From Streptomyces filipinensis (lineage in GTDB: Bacteria; Actinomycetota; Actinomycetes; Streptomycetales; Streptomycetaceae), in contig NZ_BMTD01000003.1 in assembly GCF_014649495.1 (NCBI RefSeq), forward strand, positions 1-64,000: a stretch of DNA of 64,000 bases, in the 5' to 3' direction. Position 1 is the first letter of the stretch; the number at the start of each line of letters is the position of its first letter. Of the stretch, positions 53,437-63,444 are shown piece by piece. The position numbers and the translations under genes are program-made. Below the pieces are notes generated by a model, which had not been told where the DNA came from, made no database searches, and saw only the letters and a program-made list of their open reading frames with translations.

Positions 53437-54300
53437 GTGAGTGAGCGGCGGGCTGCGCCCACCGTGGGCCAGGTGGTGCTCGGCAAACGGTTGCAGGAAC
53501 TGCGGGAGGCGGCCGGCCTGGGCCGCGAGGAGGCCGCCCGGGTGCTCAGGGTGGCGCCCGCGACCGTACGGCGGATGGAGATGGCCGAGGTCGCGCTGAA
53601 GATCCCGTACGTGCAGGTGCTGCTGGACACCTACGGGGTGGCCGAGGAGGAGGCCGCCGCGTTCGTGCGGCTGGCCGAGGAGGCGAACCAGCCGGGCTGG
53701 TGGCAGCGGTTCCACGACGTGCTCCCGGACTGGTTCAGCCTGTACGTCAGTCTGGAGGGCGCCGCCCGGATCATCCGCTCCTACGAGCCGCACTTCGTAC
53801 CCGGTCTGCTGCAGACCGAGGACTACGCACGGGCGGTGCTGGAGGCCGGGACCATCGGGCAGAGCTCGCCGCAGACCGTGGAACGGCATGTGTCACTGCG
53901 CATGGAACGGCAGCGGCTGCTGGAGCGGGAGGATCCGCCCCATCTGTGGGTGATCATGGACGAGACGGTGCTGCGGCGTCCGGTGAGCGGGCGCGGCGAG
54001 GTGATGCGGGCGCAGCTGGACCGGCTGCTGGACTACGCCGAACGGGACCGGGTCACGCTGCAGCTCGCCGAGTTCGCGGCGGGCCCGCATCCGGGGACGT
54101 ACGCGCCGTTCACGCTGTTCCGGTTCGCCGAACCGGAGCTGCCGGACATGGTGTTCACCGAGTACCTGACCGGCGCGCTCTACCTGGACTCCCGCCGCGA
54201 GGTCGCCGCGCATCTGGAGGTGCTGGACCACATGACGGCACGTGCCGCGTCGGCGCAGCGCACCCGGACCCTGCTGCGGGAGTTCCGCAGGAGCCTGTGA
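53437..54300 (+). CDS. XRE family regulator with DUF5753 domain (Scr1-like)
   Basis: A 287-residue regulator of the large streptomycete XRE-DUF5753 group. HTH at residues ~12-70 (GQVVLGKRLQELREAAGLGR, VAPATVRRMEMAEVALKIPY). The DUF5753 domain (~100-285) has SYEPHFVPGLLQTEDYARAV and later LWVIMDETVLRRPVSG, VTLQLAEFAAGPHPG, FTEYLTGALYLDS. The GTG at 53437 has GAGGGGAGGG six bases upstream. Such genes are usually followed by a small DUF397 gene; here none follows, since the convergent dnaK-like gene begins 8 bp after its stop. It may therefore be an orphan. Confidence 0.9.
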   Translation: MSERRAAPTVGQVVLGKRLQELREAAGLGREEAARVLRVAPATVRRMEMAEVALKIPYVQVLLDTYGVAEEEAAAFVRLAEEANQPGWWQRFHDVLPDWFSLYVSLEGAARIIRSYEPHFVPGLLQTEDYARAVLEAGTIGQSSPQTVERHVSLRMERQRLLEREDPPHLWVIMDETVLRRPVSGRGEVMRAQLDRLLDYAERDRVTLQLAEFAAGPHPGTYAPFTLFRFAEPELPDMVFTEYLTGALYLDSRREVAAHLEVLDHMTARAASAQRTRTLLREFRRSL

Positions 54301-54307
54301 CCTCCCA

Positions 54308-56173
<1,866 letters not shown>

Positions 56174-56263
56174 GGTCCGTCCCCTTCCGCCCGGGCGCCT
56201 GCCGCTCTCCCAGCACATGACGTGCCTGCGGCGCTGTCAATGCCCGGGTTCCCCGGGAACGGC

Positions 56264-56295
56264 GATGCCGCGCCCCTGAAACGGGACGCGGCATC
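56264..56295 (-). terminator. Hairpin after osmC
   Basis: Stem GATGCCGCG/CGCGGCATC with an inner CCC/GGG pair (56264-56295), 18 bp past the osmC stop and upstream of the dnaK-like gene. Confidence 0.65.
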
Positions 56296-56312
56296 CGGGG
56301 TCGTACGAGCCC

Positions 56313-56738
56313 TCAGGCCAGCTCGGCCGTCAGGGTGATGGTCGTACCGGTCAGGGCCTGGCTGACCGGGCAGTTCTTCTTGGCGTCCTCGGCGGCCGAG
56401 GCGAAACCCTCGGCGTCCAGGCCCGGCACCTCGCCGCGCACGGTGAGGTGGATGCCGGTGATGCCCTCGCCCGGCTGGAAGGTCACGTCGGCGTTGGTCT
56501 CCAGGCGGGTGGGCGGGGTGCCGGCACCGGCCAGGGCGTGCGAGAGGGCCATGGAGAAGCAGCTGGAGTGAGCACCGGCGATCAGCTCCTCGGGGCTGGT
56601 CTTCCCGTTCGCGTCCTGGGAGCGCGAGGCCCACGTGACCGGCTGCTCGCCGATGCCGGAGGAGTCGAAGGTGACGACGCCGTTGCCGTCGACCAGGTTG
56701 CCTTCCCAGACCGTGTGCGCGGTGCGCGTGGTGGCCAC
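56313..56738 (-). CDS. OsmC family peroxiredoxin
   Basis: A 141-residue OsmC/Ohr-type thiol peroxidase that reduces organic hydroperoxides. Both redox cysteines are seen: IAGAHSSCFSMALSHAL (residues ~53-69) and KKNCPVSQALTGTTI. The subgroup is OsmC (starting RTAHTVWEGNLVDGNGVVTF) rather than Ohr. Typical size is about 140 residues. It precedes the dnaK-like gene on the same strand, separated by a hairpin, so the two stress genes are neighbours but probably separate units. Confidence 0.92.
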   Translation of the reverse strand: MATTRTAHTVWEGNLVDGNGVVTFDSSGIGEQPVTWASRSQDANGKTSPEELIAGAHSSCFSMALSHALAGAGTPPTRLETNADVTFQPGEGITGIHLTVRGEVPGLDAEGFASAAEDAKKNCPVSQALTGTTITLTAELA

Positions 56739-56884
56739 GATGATTCCTTTCCGTCGGATCCCGTTACGGGGGCTTTCCGTACCCCTATCCGATCACATCC
56801 GGACTCCCCGCACTCCGAAGACCGGCCCACGCGCGGTGAACGGGAGGTGACTTCCCGCAGGGGGCGGGTGGGCGCGGCCGGGTT

Positions 56885-59170
56885 TCAGGCGGCCCGCTCG
56901 TCCTCGGTGGCCTTGGTGTCCTCGGTGAGGGGGATCTGGGGGCCGTTCAGCTCGTCCAGCCAGCGGCGCAGTACCCGGTGGACGTGTTCGGCGCCGGACA
57001 GTTCCCCGTCGTCGGCCGGGGCGGACAGCTCCAGCGGCGAGAGCAGGAACGGGTGGGACTGGGCGCCGCCGAGACCGCCGTGCGAGCCGATCTGCTCCTC
57101 GAAGGCGAGGACCTCGCCGTCGGCGGGGTCGAAGGCGGAGTTCACCATGATGTCGGCGGTGTGCGGGAAGGAGTGGGTACGGCGGACCGCGTCGGCGGCG
57201 CCGGGGCCGAAGCGGGCCAGCGGGCCGGGCTCGTCGTCGAGCCGGGCGAGCGGGATCTCGGCGCCGTGGGCCCCCAGCACCACCCCGTCGTGCTCCTCGC
57301 CGCGTACCAGCAGGAAGCCGATGCCGGGATGGTTGGCGAGGGTGGTGAGCAGGGCGGGGTGGCGGGCGTCGATCTCCTCCTTGGTCATGCGGTGGGACAC
57401 GTCCGGGAAGGAGACCAGGCCGAGGTTGCCGGATGCCAGCACGATCGGCTCGGAGCCGGGGACAGGGCGGTGCCGCTCGTTCCCCTCCTCCACGGGGCGG
57501 CGCAGCGCGGCACGGACGGCGGCGCGGGCCTCGGCCCCGCTGTGCGTGCGGTCGGCGCGGCGTGGCACATGCAGTCCGCAGCCGGCCCGGACGAGGTCGC
57601 CGAGCGTGAGGCCGTAGCGGGAGCGGAAGGTCTCGCCGGGGCTCTGCCCGTGGTCGGAGAGGACGACGAGGTGGTACGGGCGGGGCGCGTGCTCGGCGAC
57701 CCGCTGCAGCAGGGCGAGGGAACGGTCGAGGCGCTGCAGGACCTTCTCGGCGTCCCGGCTGCACGGGCCGGAGTGGTGGGCGACCTCGTCGTAGGCGACG
57801 AGGTCGGCGTAGACGGCGGTGCGGCCGGCGAGCATGTCCCCCATCACCGCGGCGACGACGACGTCCCGTTCGACGACGGTGGCGAAGGCACGGACCAGCG
57901 GATACAGGCCGCCGCGGCTCACCCGGGGGCGCTGCCTGCGGAGCCGGGCCCGGACGGACTGGCCGATCTCGCGGGCCACCTCGGCGACGAAGGACAAGGC
58001 GGTGCGGACGGCGTTGGCGGGGTCGGAGAAGTAGGCGAAGTACCCGGCGCGGGAACGGTTCTCCCGGCTGCGGCGGCGGGCCGCGATCGACAGCACGAGG
58101 GCCTGCTCGCCGGCGCCGCCGCTGAACAGGTTGCCGCGGCTGGCGCCGTCCACGGTGAGCAGTCCACCGTCGCCGGCATGCAGCATGGCGCGGCGCTGCA
58201 GTTCGGCGGCGCTCGTCGGCCGGTTGCACACCATCACCTCCCCGCGGTCCTTCTCGTACCAGCGGAAGGCGGGCACGTCGAAGGTGCTGCCGTGGAGGAT
58301 GCCGAGCTGGCTGGCGCCGGTCTGGCTGGACCAGTCGGTGCGCCAGGGGGTGAGGCGGTGGGTCGGCCGTGGACGGCCGCCGGTCGGCTGTATGCCGTCA
58401 CCGGTCGACCGTATGCCGTCTCCGGTCGCCGGCAGGCCAGCCGCCCTCATCTGTATGCGGTCGGTCGTCTGCGGCTCGCCGCCCGTCGGCTGTACGCGAT
58501 CGACCGTCTGCGAGGCGTCGCCGGTCGGCTGTATGCGGTCCACCGTCTGCCGGTCATCGCCGCCCGTCGGCTGTATACCGTCGCCCGTCGCCAGCCAGCG
58601 CGCGACCGTGGGCATCAGGCCCTTGCGCACCGCGTCCCTGAGGACGTCGTGGCCGACGCCGTCGAGCTGGACGAAGACCAGGCCGGGGGTGGTGGGGCAG
58701 GGCGGGTCGGATCTGCGGCGGCGTGCGGCGAGACGGTGCAGGCGGCGCCGGTAGGTCTCGTCGTCGCGGACGGCGAGGGCCGCGCCGGTGGCGGAGGCGA
58801 CGGCGGACATCACCGCCGCCACGATGACGGCGGTCTCCGGGGCTGCCTCCCCGTGGCCGGAGGGGTTGATGCGCAGGGCGAGCAGCAGCAGGGAGCCGTT
58901 GAGGAAGAAGACCAGCAGGCCGAGCACGAGCGCGGGGACGAGCAGCAGGAGCCGGACCAGGAGGGGCCAGACGACGGCCGACAGCACACCGAAGGCGCCG
59001 GCGCCGCAGGCGGCGGTGACGGCGATCCGGGTGGCGCTGTCGCCGTCGGCGGACTGGAGCCGGAAGTCGGGCAGGAGCACGGCGAGGACCAGCATGGTGA
59101 GGGTGGAGGCCGCCCAGACGACGACGCTGCGCCCGATCTGACTGGCGACCCGTCGCCACCGCACCCCTCG
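56885..59170 (-). CDS. Membrane-anchored phosphodiesterase/alkaline-phosphatase-superfamily protein with a holin-like N-terminal domain
   Basis: A 761-residue protein. Residues ~1-130 hold four hydrophobic helices (phage holin family 4 / PF04020-like; VLAVLLPDFRLQSADGDSAT, VLGLLVFFLNGSLLLLALRI). A phosphatase-superfamily domain follows: first metal site GLVFVQLDGVGHDVLRDAVR, then HRLTPWRTDWSSQTGASQLG with the usual nucleophile region, VYADLVAYDEVAHHSGP, VLSDHGQSPGETF and LGAHGAEIPLAR; so it is nearly complete. The gene carries a repeat-rich insert of about 73 residues (see 58370-58600) inside the domain. It probably hydrolyses a phosphodiester at the membrane. Several GTG starts are possible; 59170 has GGGGGG eight bases upstream. 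Substrate unknown. Confidence 0.78.
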   Translation of the reverse strand, partial: RGVRWRRVASQIGRSVVVWAASTLTMLVLAVLLPDFRLQSADGDSATRIAVTAACGAGAFGVLSAVVWPLLVRLLLLVPALVLGLLVFFLNGSLLLLALRINPSGHGEAAPETAVIVAAVMSAVASATGAALAVRDDETYRRRLHRLAARRRRSDPPCPTTPGLVFVQLDGVGHDVLRDAVRKGLMPTVARWLATGDGIQPTGGDDRQTVDRIQPTGDASQTVDRVQPTGGEPQTTDRIQMRAAGLPATGDGIRSTGDGIQPTGGRPRPTHRLTPWRTDWSSQTGASQLGILHGSTFDVPAFRWYEKDRGEVMVCNRPTSAAELQRRAMLHAGDGGLLTVDGASRGNLFSGGAGEQALVLSIAARRRSRENRSRAGYFAYFSDPANAVRTALSFVAEVAREIGQSVRARLRRQRPRVSRGGLYPLVRAFATVVERDVVVAAVMGDMLAGRTAVYADLVAYDEVAHHSGPCSRDAEKVLQRLDRSLALLQRVAEHAPRPYHLVVLSDHGQSPGETFRSRYGLTLGDLVRAGCGLHVPRRADRTHSGAEARAAVRAALRRPVEEGNERHRPVPGSEPIVLASGNLGLVSFPDVSHRMTKEEIDARHPALLTTLANHPGIGFLLVRGEEHDGVVLGAHGAEIPLARLDDEPGPLARFGPGAADAVRRTHSFPHTADIMVNSAFDPADGEVLAFEEQIGSHGGLGGAQSHPFLLSPLELSAPADDGELSGAEHVHRVLRRWLDELNGPQIPLTEDTKATEDERAA
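58370..58600. repeat. Degenerate tandem repeat within the phosphatase gene
   Basis: The unit encoding IQPTGxxxQTVDR (consensus) is repeated about five or six times in the minus-strand protein, inserted between WLATGDG and THRLTPWRTDW, which are adjacent in relatives (from memory). On the DNA level, GGTCGGCTGTATG-type blocks recur. Confidence 0.65.
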
Positions 59171-59343
59171 CACGCCCCGTACCCCCCACGTCCGGGCCCG
59201 CCCGACGTCTTCCGGGCCTCGCTCCACCTTGTCACACGGGCTGCGGTGCACAGCAGGAAGCGGTGCCTCGGTACCACCGCCTTCCCAAACCCTCCTAGGC
59301 TGGCGCGGATACCGCCTCAATACTGGCTCAGCTTGGAGAACAC

Positions 59344-60180
59344 GTGCCGCCGGTCCAGCGCATCACCTCACGCAACGCCCGCTTTCAGCAGTGGGAGTCA
59401 CTGCTGAACAACCGCAACAAGCGCACGCGAGCACGTGAGTTCCTGGTGCAGGGTGTTCGCCCCGTCTCGATGGCGGTCCGGTACGGCTGGCCCGTCAAGG
59501 CGCTGGTGTACGACGCCAGGCGGACGTTGTCGCAGTGGGCGGAGGACCTGCTGCGGACCGTCGACGCCGAGCGGGTCGCCATGGCGCCGGACATACTGGC
59601 GGACCTCGGGGAGAAGAACGAGAGCGCGCCGGAGCTCGTCGCGGTCATCGAGATGCCGGCCGACGACCTCGGCCGGTTCAGCGCCGACGGCGACTTCCTG
59701 GGCGTCCTGTTCGACCGGCCGACCAGCCCCGGGAACATCGGCAGCATCATCCGGTCAGCGGACGCCTTCGGGGCGCACGGGCTCATCGTGTCGGGGCACG
59801 CGGCCGATGTGTACGACCCCAAGTCGGTGCGGGCGAGCACCGGTTCGCTGTTCGCCGTGCCCGCGGTGCGCGTGCCCTCGCCCGGCGGGGTGATGGCCTG
59901 GGTCGAGGCGAAGCGGGCCGCGGGGCAGTCGATCGTGCTGGTCGGCACCGACGAGAAGGGGGACTGTGATGTCTTCGACTTCGACTTCACCCAGCCGGTG
60001 TTGCTGCTGGTGGGCAACGAGACGTCCGGGCTGAGCAGCGCCTGGCGGGGCCTGTGCGACCACACGGTCAGCATTCCGATGACCGGGTCGGCGAGTTCGC
60101 TGAACGCCGCGAACGCCGCGACCGCCGTGCTGTACGAGGCTTCCCGGCAGCGGATCGCCGCGCGGAGGCGTACGGCCTGA
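59344..60180 (+). CDS. SpoU/TrmH family RNA 2'-O-methyltransferase
   Basis: A 278-residue SPOUT methyltransferase with a GTG start. The three knot motifs are present: motif 1 RPTSPGNIGSIIRSADAFGA (Asn-Ile-Gly, catalytic Arg), motif 2 PVLLLVGNETSGLSSAW, motif 3 VSIPMTGSASSLNAANAATA. The N-terminal ~95 residues (ITSRNARFQQWESLLNNRNK) form the RNA-binding extension seen in actinobacterial TrmH-like proteins, some of which give resistance (thiostrepton-type) or modify tRNA or 23S rRNA. The target nucleotide is not evident. It is divergent from the phosphatase gene. Confidence 0.9.
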   Translation: MPPVQRITSRNARFQQWESLLNNRNKRTRAREFLVQGVRPVSMAVRYGWPVKALVYDARRTLSQWAEDLLRTVDAERVAMAPDILADLGEKNESAPELVAVIEMPADDLGRFSADGDFLGVLFDRPTSPGNIGSIIRSADAFGAHGLIVSGHAADVYDPKSVRASTGSLFAVPAVRVPSPGGVMAWVEAKRAAGQSIVLVGTDEKGDCDVFDFDFTQPVLLLVGNETSGLSSAWRGLCDHTVSIPMTGSASSLNAANAATAVLYEASRQRIAARRRTA

Positions 60181-60258
60181 CCGTCAGCCGCCGCGGACGT
60201 GCCGGCCCACCGCCTCCAGCCGCGGTCGCCGTCGCGGCCACGGTCGCCGTCGCGGTCG

Positions 60259-60693
60259 CTAACGGCCGTCGTAGCCGGCCGTAGGCATGGAGAGCCGGCG
60301 GTGTACGCGGGCTTTCATCTGCGCGTCGTAGGACGGCTCGGCGCGCCCGACGGTCTCCACGCGTACGCCGCGTCGGACGCATTCGGCGGTGAACGCCTCG
60401 ACCGAGGACACGGCGCGCCGGAGCACGCGCAGGCTGGGCGCGACGAAGACGTCCACGCCGGGCCGGACGCCGTCCCACAGGGCGCAGTGGTCGAAGCGCA
60501 GTCCGCCGACGAGGAGTTCCCGGGCGATGACGTAACCGCGTTCGGCGGCCCAGCGGGCGCACATGGCGTGCTGGCTGCGGGAGTCGACGAGGAAGGGATC
60601 CGCCTCCAGTTCTTCCAGAGGGGTCAGGCTCGCGATGGCGGTGACCCGCACCACCGCCGCGAGCGCGTCGGGAGAACCCCGCAGCTGTCCCAT
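60259..60693 (-). CDS. Conserved hypothetical protein with a degenerate serine-recombinase-like sequence
   Basis: A 144-residue protein. The central part DSRSQHAMCARWAAERGYVI and DVFVAPSLRVLRRAVSSVEA, then FTAECVRRGVRVETVG, resembles the N-terminal catalytic domain of resolvases (Q-x3-C/L-x2-WA...G, then F-x-E-C-x-x-x-G-V-x-V/E). The nucleophile Ser in an Arg-Val-Ser context is missing or changed to DSRSQ, and no C-terminal DNA-binding domain is present, so recombination is unlikely. The N-terminus and the C-terminal RVHRRLSMPTAGYDG are of unknown meaning. I treat it as a stable, small conserved protein. Confidence 0.55.
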   Translation of the reverse strand: MGQLRGSPDALAAVVRVTAIASLTPLEELEADPFLVDSRSQHAMCARWAAERGYVIARELLVGGLRFDHCALWDGVRPGVDVFVAPSLRVLRRAVSSVEAFTAECVRRGVRVETVGRAEPSYDAQMKARVHRRLSMPTAGYDGR

Positions 60694-60778
60694 GGCGTCC
60701 CCCCTCACCTCCGGGTTTCGCCGCTGACCCTACTCCTGCCCGTAGGCTTCGGGGAGTCGCGCGAAGGAGGCGAAGAAG

Positions 60779-61552
60779 GTGCCGGTGGAGATCACCTGGT
60801 GGGGTCACGCCACCTGCACGGTCCGGGACGCGAACATACGTGTGCTCACCGATCCTCTGTTCGCCCGCCGGCTGGCGCATCTGCGGCGGCGCCGGGGTGT
60901 GCTGCCGCCGGCCGAGGCCCGTCGCGCGGACGCGGTGCTTGTCTCGCATCTGCACGCCGACCACCTGCATCTGCCCTCGCTGGCGGACCTCGCCCCGGGC
61001 ACGCGCCTGCTCGTGCCCCGGGGCGCACCACGGGCGGTACCCGGCTTGCGCCGGTTGCGGCAGCTGCGGGTGACGGAGGTGGCGCCCGGGGACGAGGTGC
61101 GGATCGGTGAGCTGCTGGTACGGGTGGTGCCGGCGCTGCACGACGGGCGGCGGCTGCCGGTGGGGCCGCGGCGTTCGCCCGCGCTCGGCTATGTCGTGGA
61201 GGGTGAGGCGCGGACGTACTTCGCCGGGGACACCGGGCTGTTCGACGCGATGGCCGAGCGGGTGGGGCCGGTGGACGTGGCGCTGCTGCCGGTGGGCGGC
61301 TGGGGGCCGTACCTCGGTGCGGGGCATCTGGACGCGGGGCGGGCGGCGCGGGCGCTGGCGCGGCTGGCGCCGCGGGCGGCGGTGCCGGTGCACTACGGGA
61401 CGTACTGGCCGATCGGGATGGACGCGGTGCGGCCGCACGAGTTCCATGCGCCGGGTGACGAGTTCGTGCGGCTGGCGGCCAAGGCGGCGCCGGGCGTGGC
61501 GGTGCACAAGCTGGGGCACGGGGAGCGTGTGCGGCTTGAGGTCGCGCGGTGA
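60779..61552 (+). CDS. Metallo-beta-lactamase-fold hydrolase
   Basis: A 257-residue MBL-fold enzyme (UlaG/NAPE-PLD-like). Zinc motif HxHxDH is HLHADH in AVLVSHLHADHLHLPSL (residues ~55-60); later ligands are TYFAGDTGLFDA (Asp) and AAVPVHYGTYWP (His). N-terminal EITWWGHATCTVRDANIRVL is typical. It starts with GTG, GGAGG upstream. The stop overlaps the GTG start of the DedA gene by 4 bp, so the pair is translationally coupled. The substrate, a phosphodiester or lactone, is unknown; with DedA a lipid-related role is possible. Confidence 0.87.
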   Translation: MPVEITWWGHATCTVRDANIRVLTDPLFARRLAHLRRRRGVLPPAEARRADAVLVSHLHADHLHLPSLADLAPGTRLLVPRGAPRAVPGLRRLRQLRVTEVAPGDEVRIGELLVRVVPALHDGRRLPVGPRRSPALGYVVEGEARTYFAGDTGLFDAMAERVGPVDVALLPVGGWGPYLGAGHLDAGRAARALARLAPRAAVPVHYGTYWPIGMDAVRPHEFHAPGDEFVRLAAKAAPGVAVHKLGHGERVRLEVAR

Positions 61553-62160
61553 GGTGGCTCGCCGACGCGTCGACGGCCGTCGCGCCCGAGTCGGCGCAGC
61601 GGGCGATCGGGTATCCGATGCTGTTTCTGCTGGTGTGCCTCGGGGCGTTGGTGCCGGTCGTGCCGACGGGGGCGCTGGTGAGTTCGGCGGCGGTGGTGGG
61701 GTTCCATCAGACGGCGCCGTTCTCGTTGGCGCTGGTGTTCGTGACGGCCTCTTCGGCCGCGTTCCTCGGGGACGTCGCCCTCTATTGGCTGGGGCGGCGC
61801 GGGATGGGTTCGAAGAACGGGTCGCGGTGGCTGGCGGCGATCCGGTCGCGTGCGCCGGAGGAGCGGCTGGCGCAGGCGCGGGGGAAGCTGGCCGAGCACG
61901 GGGTGGCGGTGCTGGTGCTGTCCCGGCTGGTTCCTGCGGGGCGGATACCGGTGATGCTGGCCTGTCTGATGGCGGAGTGGCCGCTGCGGCGGTTCGCGCG
62001 GGGGAACCTGCCGGCCTGCCTCGCGTGGGCGGTCACGTATCAGGTGATCGGCATCCTGGGGGGTTCGTTGTTCGAGGAGCCGTGGGAGGGTGTCGTCGTG
62101 GCGGTTGCGCTGACCGTGGTGATCAGTGCGGCGCCGGGTGTGGTGCGGCGGTTTCGGTAG
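61549..62160 (+). CDS. DedA family (SNARE-associated) membrane protein
   Basis: A 203-residue integral membrane protein with GTG start, coupled to the MBL-fold gene. The family core is seen: SAAFLGDVALYWLGRRGMGS, FAEHG-like AEHGVAVLVLSRLVPAGRIP (conserved Arg) and MLACLMAEWPLRRFARGN, then LPACLAWAVTYQVIGILGGS. DedA proteins have been linked to undecaprenyl-phosphate or phosphatidylethanolamine recycling across the membrane. The N-terminal helix starts at residue ~21. Size is that of the shorter DedA members. Confidence 0.87.
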   Translation: MRWLADASTAVAPESAQRAIGYPMLFLLVCLGALVPVVPTGALVSSAAVVGFHQTAPFSLALVFVTASSAAFLGDVALYWLGRRGMGSKNGSRWLAAIRSRAPEERLAQARGKLAEHGVAVLVLSRLVPAGRIPVMLACLMAEWPLRRFARGNLPACLAWAVTYQVIGILGGSLFEEPWEGVVVAVALTVVISAAPGVVRRFR

Positions 62161-62175
62161 CGCCGCGGGGACGCC

Positions 62176-63444
62176 TCACTCCAGAACCTTCGAGGCTCCC
62201 ACCGGCAGATCCCACAGGTCCGTTCGTTCCAGACCCTCCTTCTCCCAGGCCGCCCGTACTCTGGTCAGCGGTTCGAGGACCGGTTCGGCCGAGAGGACGA
62301 AGGTGCCCCAGTGCATGGGTGCCATCCGGCGGGCGCCCACGTCCAGGGTGGCCCGGACGGCTTCCTCGGGGTCGCAGTGGACGTCGCGGAGCCACCAGCG
62401 GGGGTCGTAGGCGCCGATGGGCATGAGGGCGAGGTCGATGCCGGGGTAGCGGCGGCCGATGCGGGAGAACCAGTGGCCGTAGCCGGTGTCGCCGGCGAAG
62501 TAGAGGCGCTGTCCGGCGGTGTCGGTGAGGACCCAGCCGCCCCAGAGGCTGTGGCAGGTGTCCCTGAGGGTGCGCTTGGACCAGTGGTGGGCGGGGACGA
62601 AGTCGAAGCGGACGCCGGCGAGTTCGGCGCCCTCCCACCAGTCCAGCTCGGTGACGCGGGTGAAGCGGCGGCGGCGGAACCAGCGGGCGAGGCCGGCCGG
62701 TACGAACACCGGGGTGGCGCGCGGGAGTTGTCGCAGGGTGGGGGCGTCGAGGTGGTCGTAGTGGTTGTGGCTGATGACGACGGCGTCGATACGCGGCAGG
62801 CTCTCCCAGGGGACGCCGACGGGGGTGATGCGGGCGGGTGTGCCGAGGATCCGGCGGGACCAGACGGGGTCGGTGAGGACGGTCAGGCCGCCGATCCGGA
62901 TGATCCAGCTGGCGTGTCCGGCCCAGGTGACGGCGAGGGTGCGGGTGTCGACGCGGGGCAGCGGGGCGGGTGCGCAGGGGAGCCGGGGGATGTCGGTGAG
63001 GCCTTCGGGGCCGGGGCGTACGGCGCCTTCGCGGGCGAAGCGGGCGAGGGCCTTGAGGCCGGGGAGGGGCGCGGTGAGCCGGTCGTGGAAGGTGCGTGGC
63101 CACACGCGGTGTTCGCCGAGGGGGCGGGGCTCGGCCAGCGGTGGGAACGGGGCTGGTGAGGGGTCGGGCCCGCGGGCGTCCCGGCCCGGTGCGGTCTTCG
63201 TGGTCGGGGCGGGTGCGTGGGCCGGTGCGGCCGTCGCGGTGGGCACGCTGGCCGTGGCCGTCGTAGCTGTCGTGGTCGTCGTGGTCGCCGTGGCTGTGGT
63301 GGTCGTCTTGGTCGCCGTGGCTGTGGTGGTCGTCGCGACCGGTCCCGGCCCGTGCGACGCAGGGTCGTACCTCTCGGGCCCGGCCGTCTCCGGCTCGGTC
63401 GTCTCCGGCTCATGCGTCTCGGGCTCATGCGTCTGCTGCGTCAT
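62176..63444 (-). CDS. MBL-fold hydrolase (NAPE-PLD/UlaG-like) with a Thr-rich N-terminal linker
   Basis: A 422-residue protein. Residues 1-90 are low complexity: repeated HEPET/TEPET units, then a Thr/Ala tract. The MBL domain is ~140-420: AVTWAGHASWIIRIGGLTVL, zinc motif SHNHYDH in AVVISHNHYDHLDAPTLRQL, then FVPAHHWSKRTLRDTCHSLW, LYFAGDTGYGHWFSRIG and MAPMHWGTFVLS, a pattern matching bacterial N-acyl-phosphatidylethanolamine phospholipase D-like enzymes. The ATG at 63444 overlaps the stop of the upstream aminotransferase-like gene (ATGA), which settles the start. It converges on the DedA gene with 15 bp between. A lipid or N-acyl amine substrate is possible. Confidence 0.85.
   Translation of the reverse strand: MTQQTHEPETHEPETTEPETAGPERYDPASHGPGPVATTTTATATKTTTTATATTTTTTATTATASVPTATAAPAHAPAPTTKTAPGRDARGPDPSPAPFPPLAEPRPLGEHRVWPRTFHDRLTAPLPGLKALARFAREGAVRPGPEGLTDIPRLPCAPAPLPRVDTRTLAVTWAGHASWIIRIGGLTVLTDPVWSRRILGTPARITPVGVPWESLPRIDAVVISHNHYDHLDAPTLRQLPRATPVFVPAGLARWFRRRRFTRVTELDWWEGAELAGVRFDFVPAHHWSKRTLRDTCHSLWGGWVLTDTAGQRLYFAGDTGYGHWFSRIGRRYPGIDLALMPIGAYDPRWWLRDVHCDPEEAVRATLDVGARRMAPMHWGTFVLSAEPVLEPLTRVRAAWEKEGLERTDLWDLPVGASKVLE
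63283..63334. repeat. Perfect 25-bp direct repeat in the Thr/Ala-encoding tract
   Basis: The 25-bp stretches 63283-63307 and 63310-63334 are identical (27-bp period), inside the part of the MBL gene that encodes the Thr/Ala linker; surrounding GGTCGTC units extend the tract. A likely site of length variation. Confidence 0.7.

Noticed and set aside
56174..56312. HspR/HAIR operator before the dnaK-like gene
   Set aside because: I looked for CTTGAGT-N7-ACTCAAG and saw no match in the short gap.
58370..58600. Possible CRISPR array
   Set aside because: Repeats are short, unequal, coding and without unique spacers of constant length; no cas gene is near.
56885..59170. A phage lysis holin
   Set aside because: No phage gene is near and the helices are fused to a large enzyme domain.
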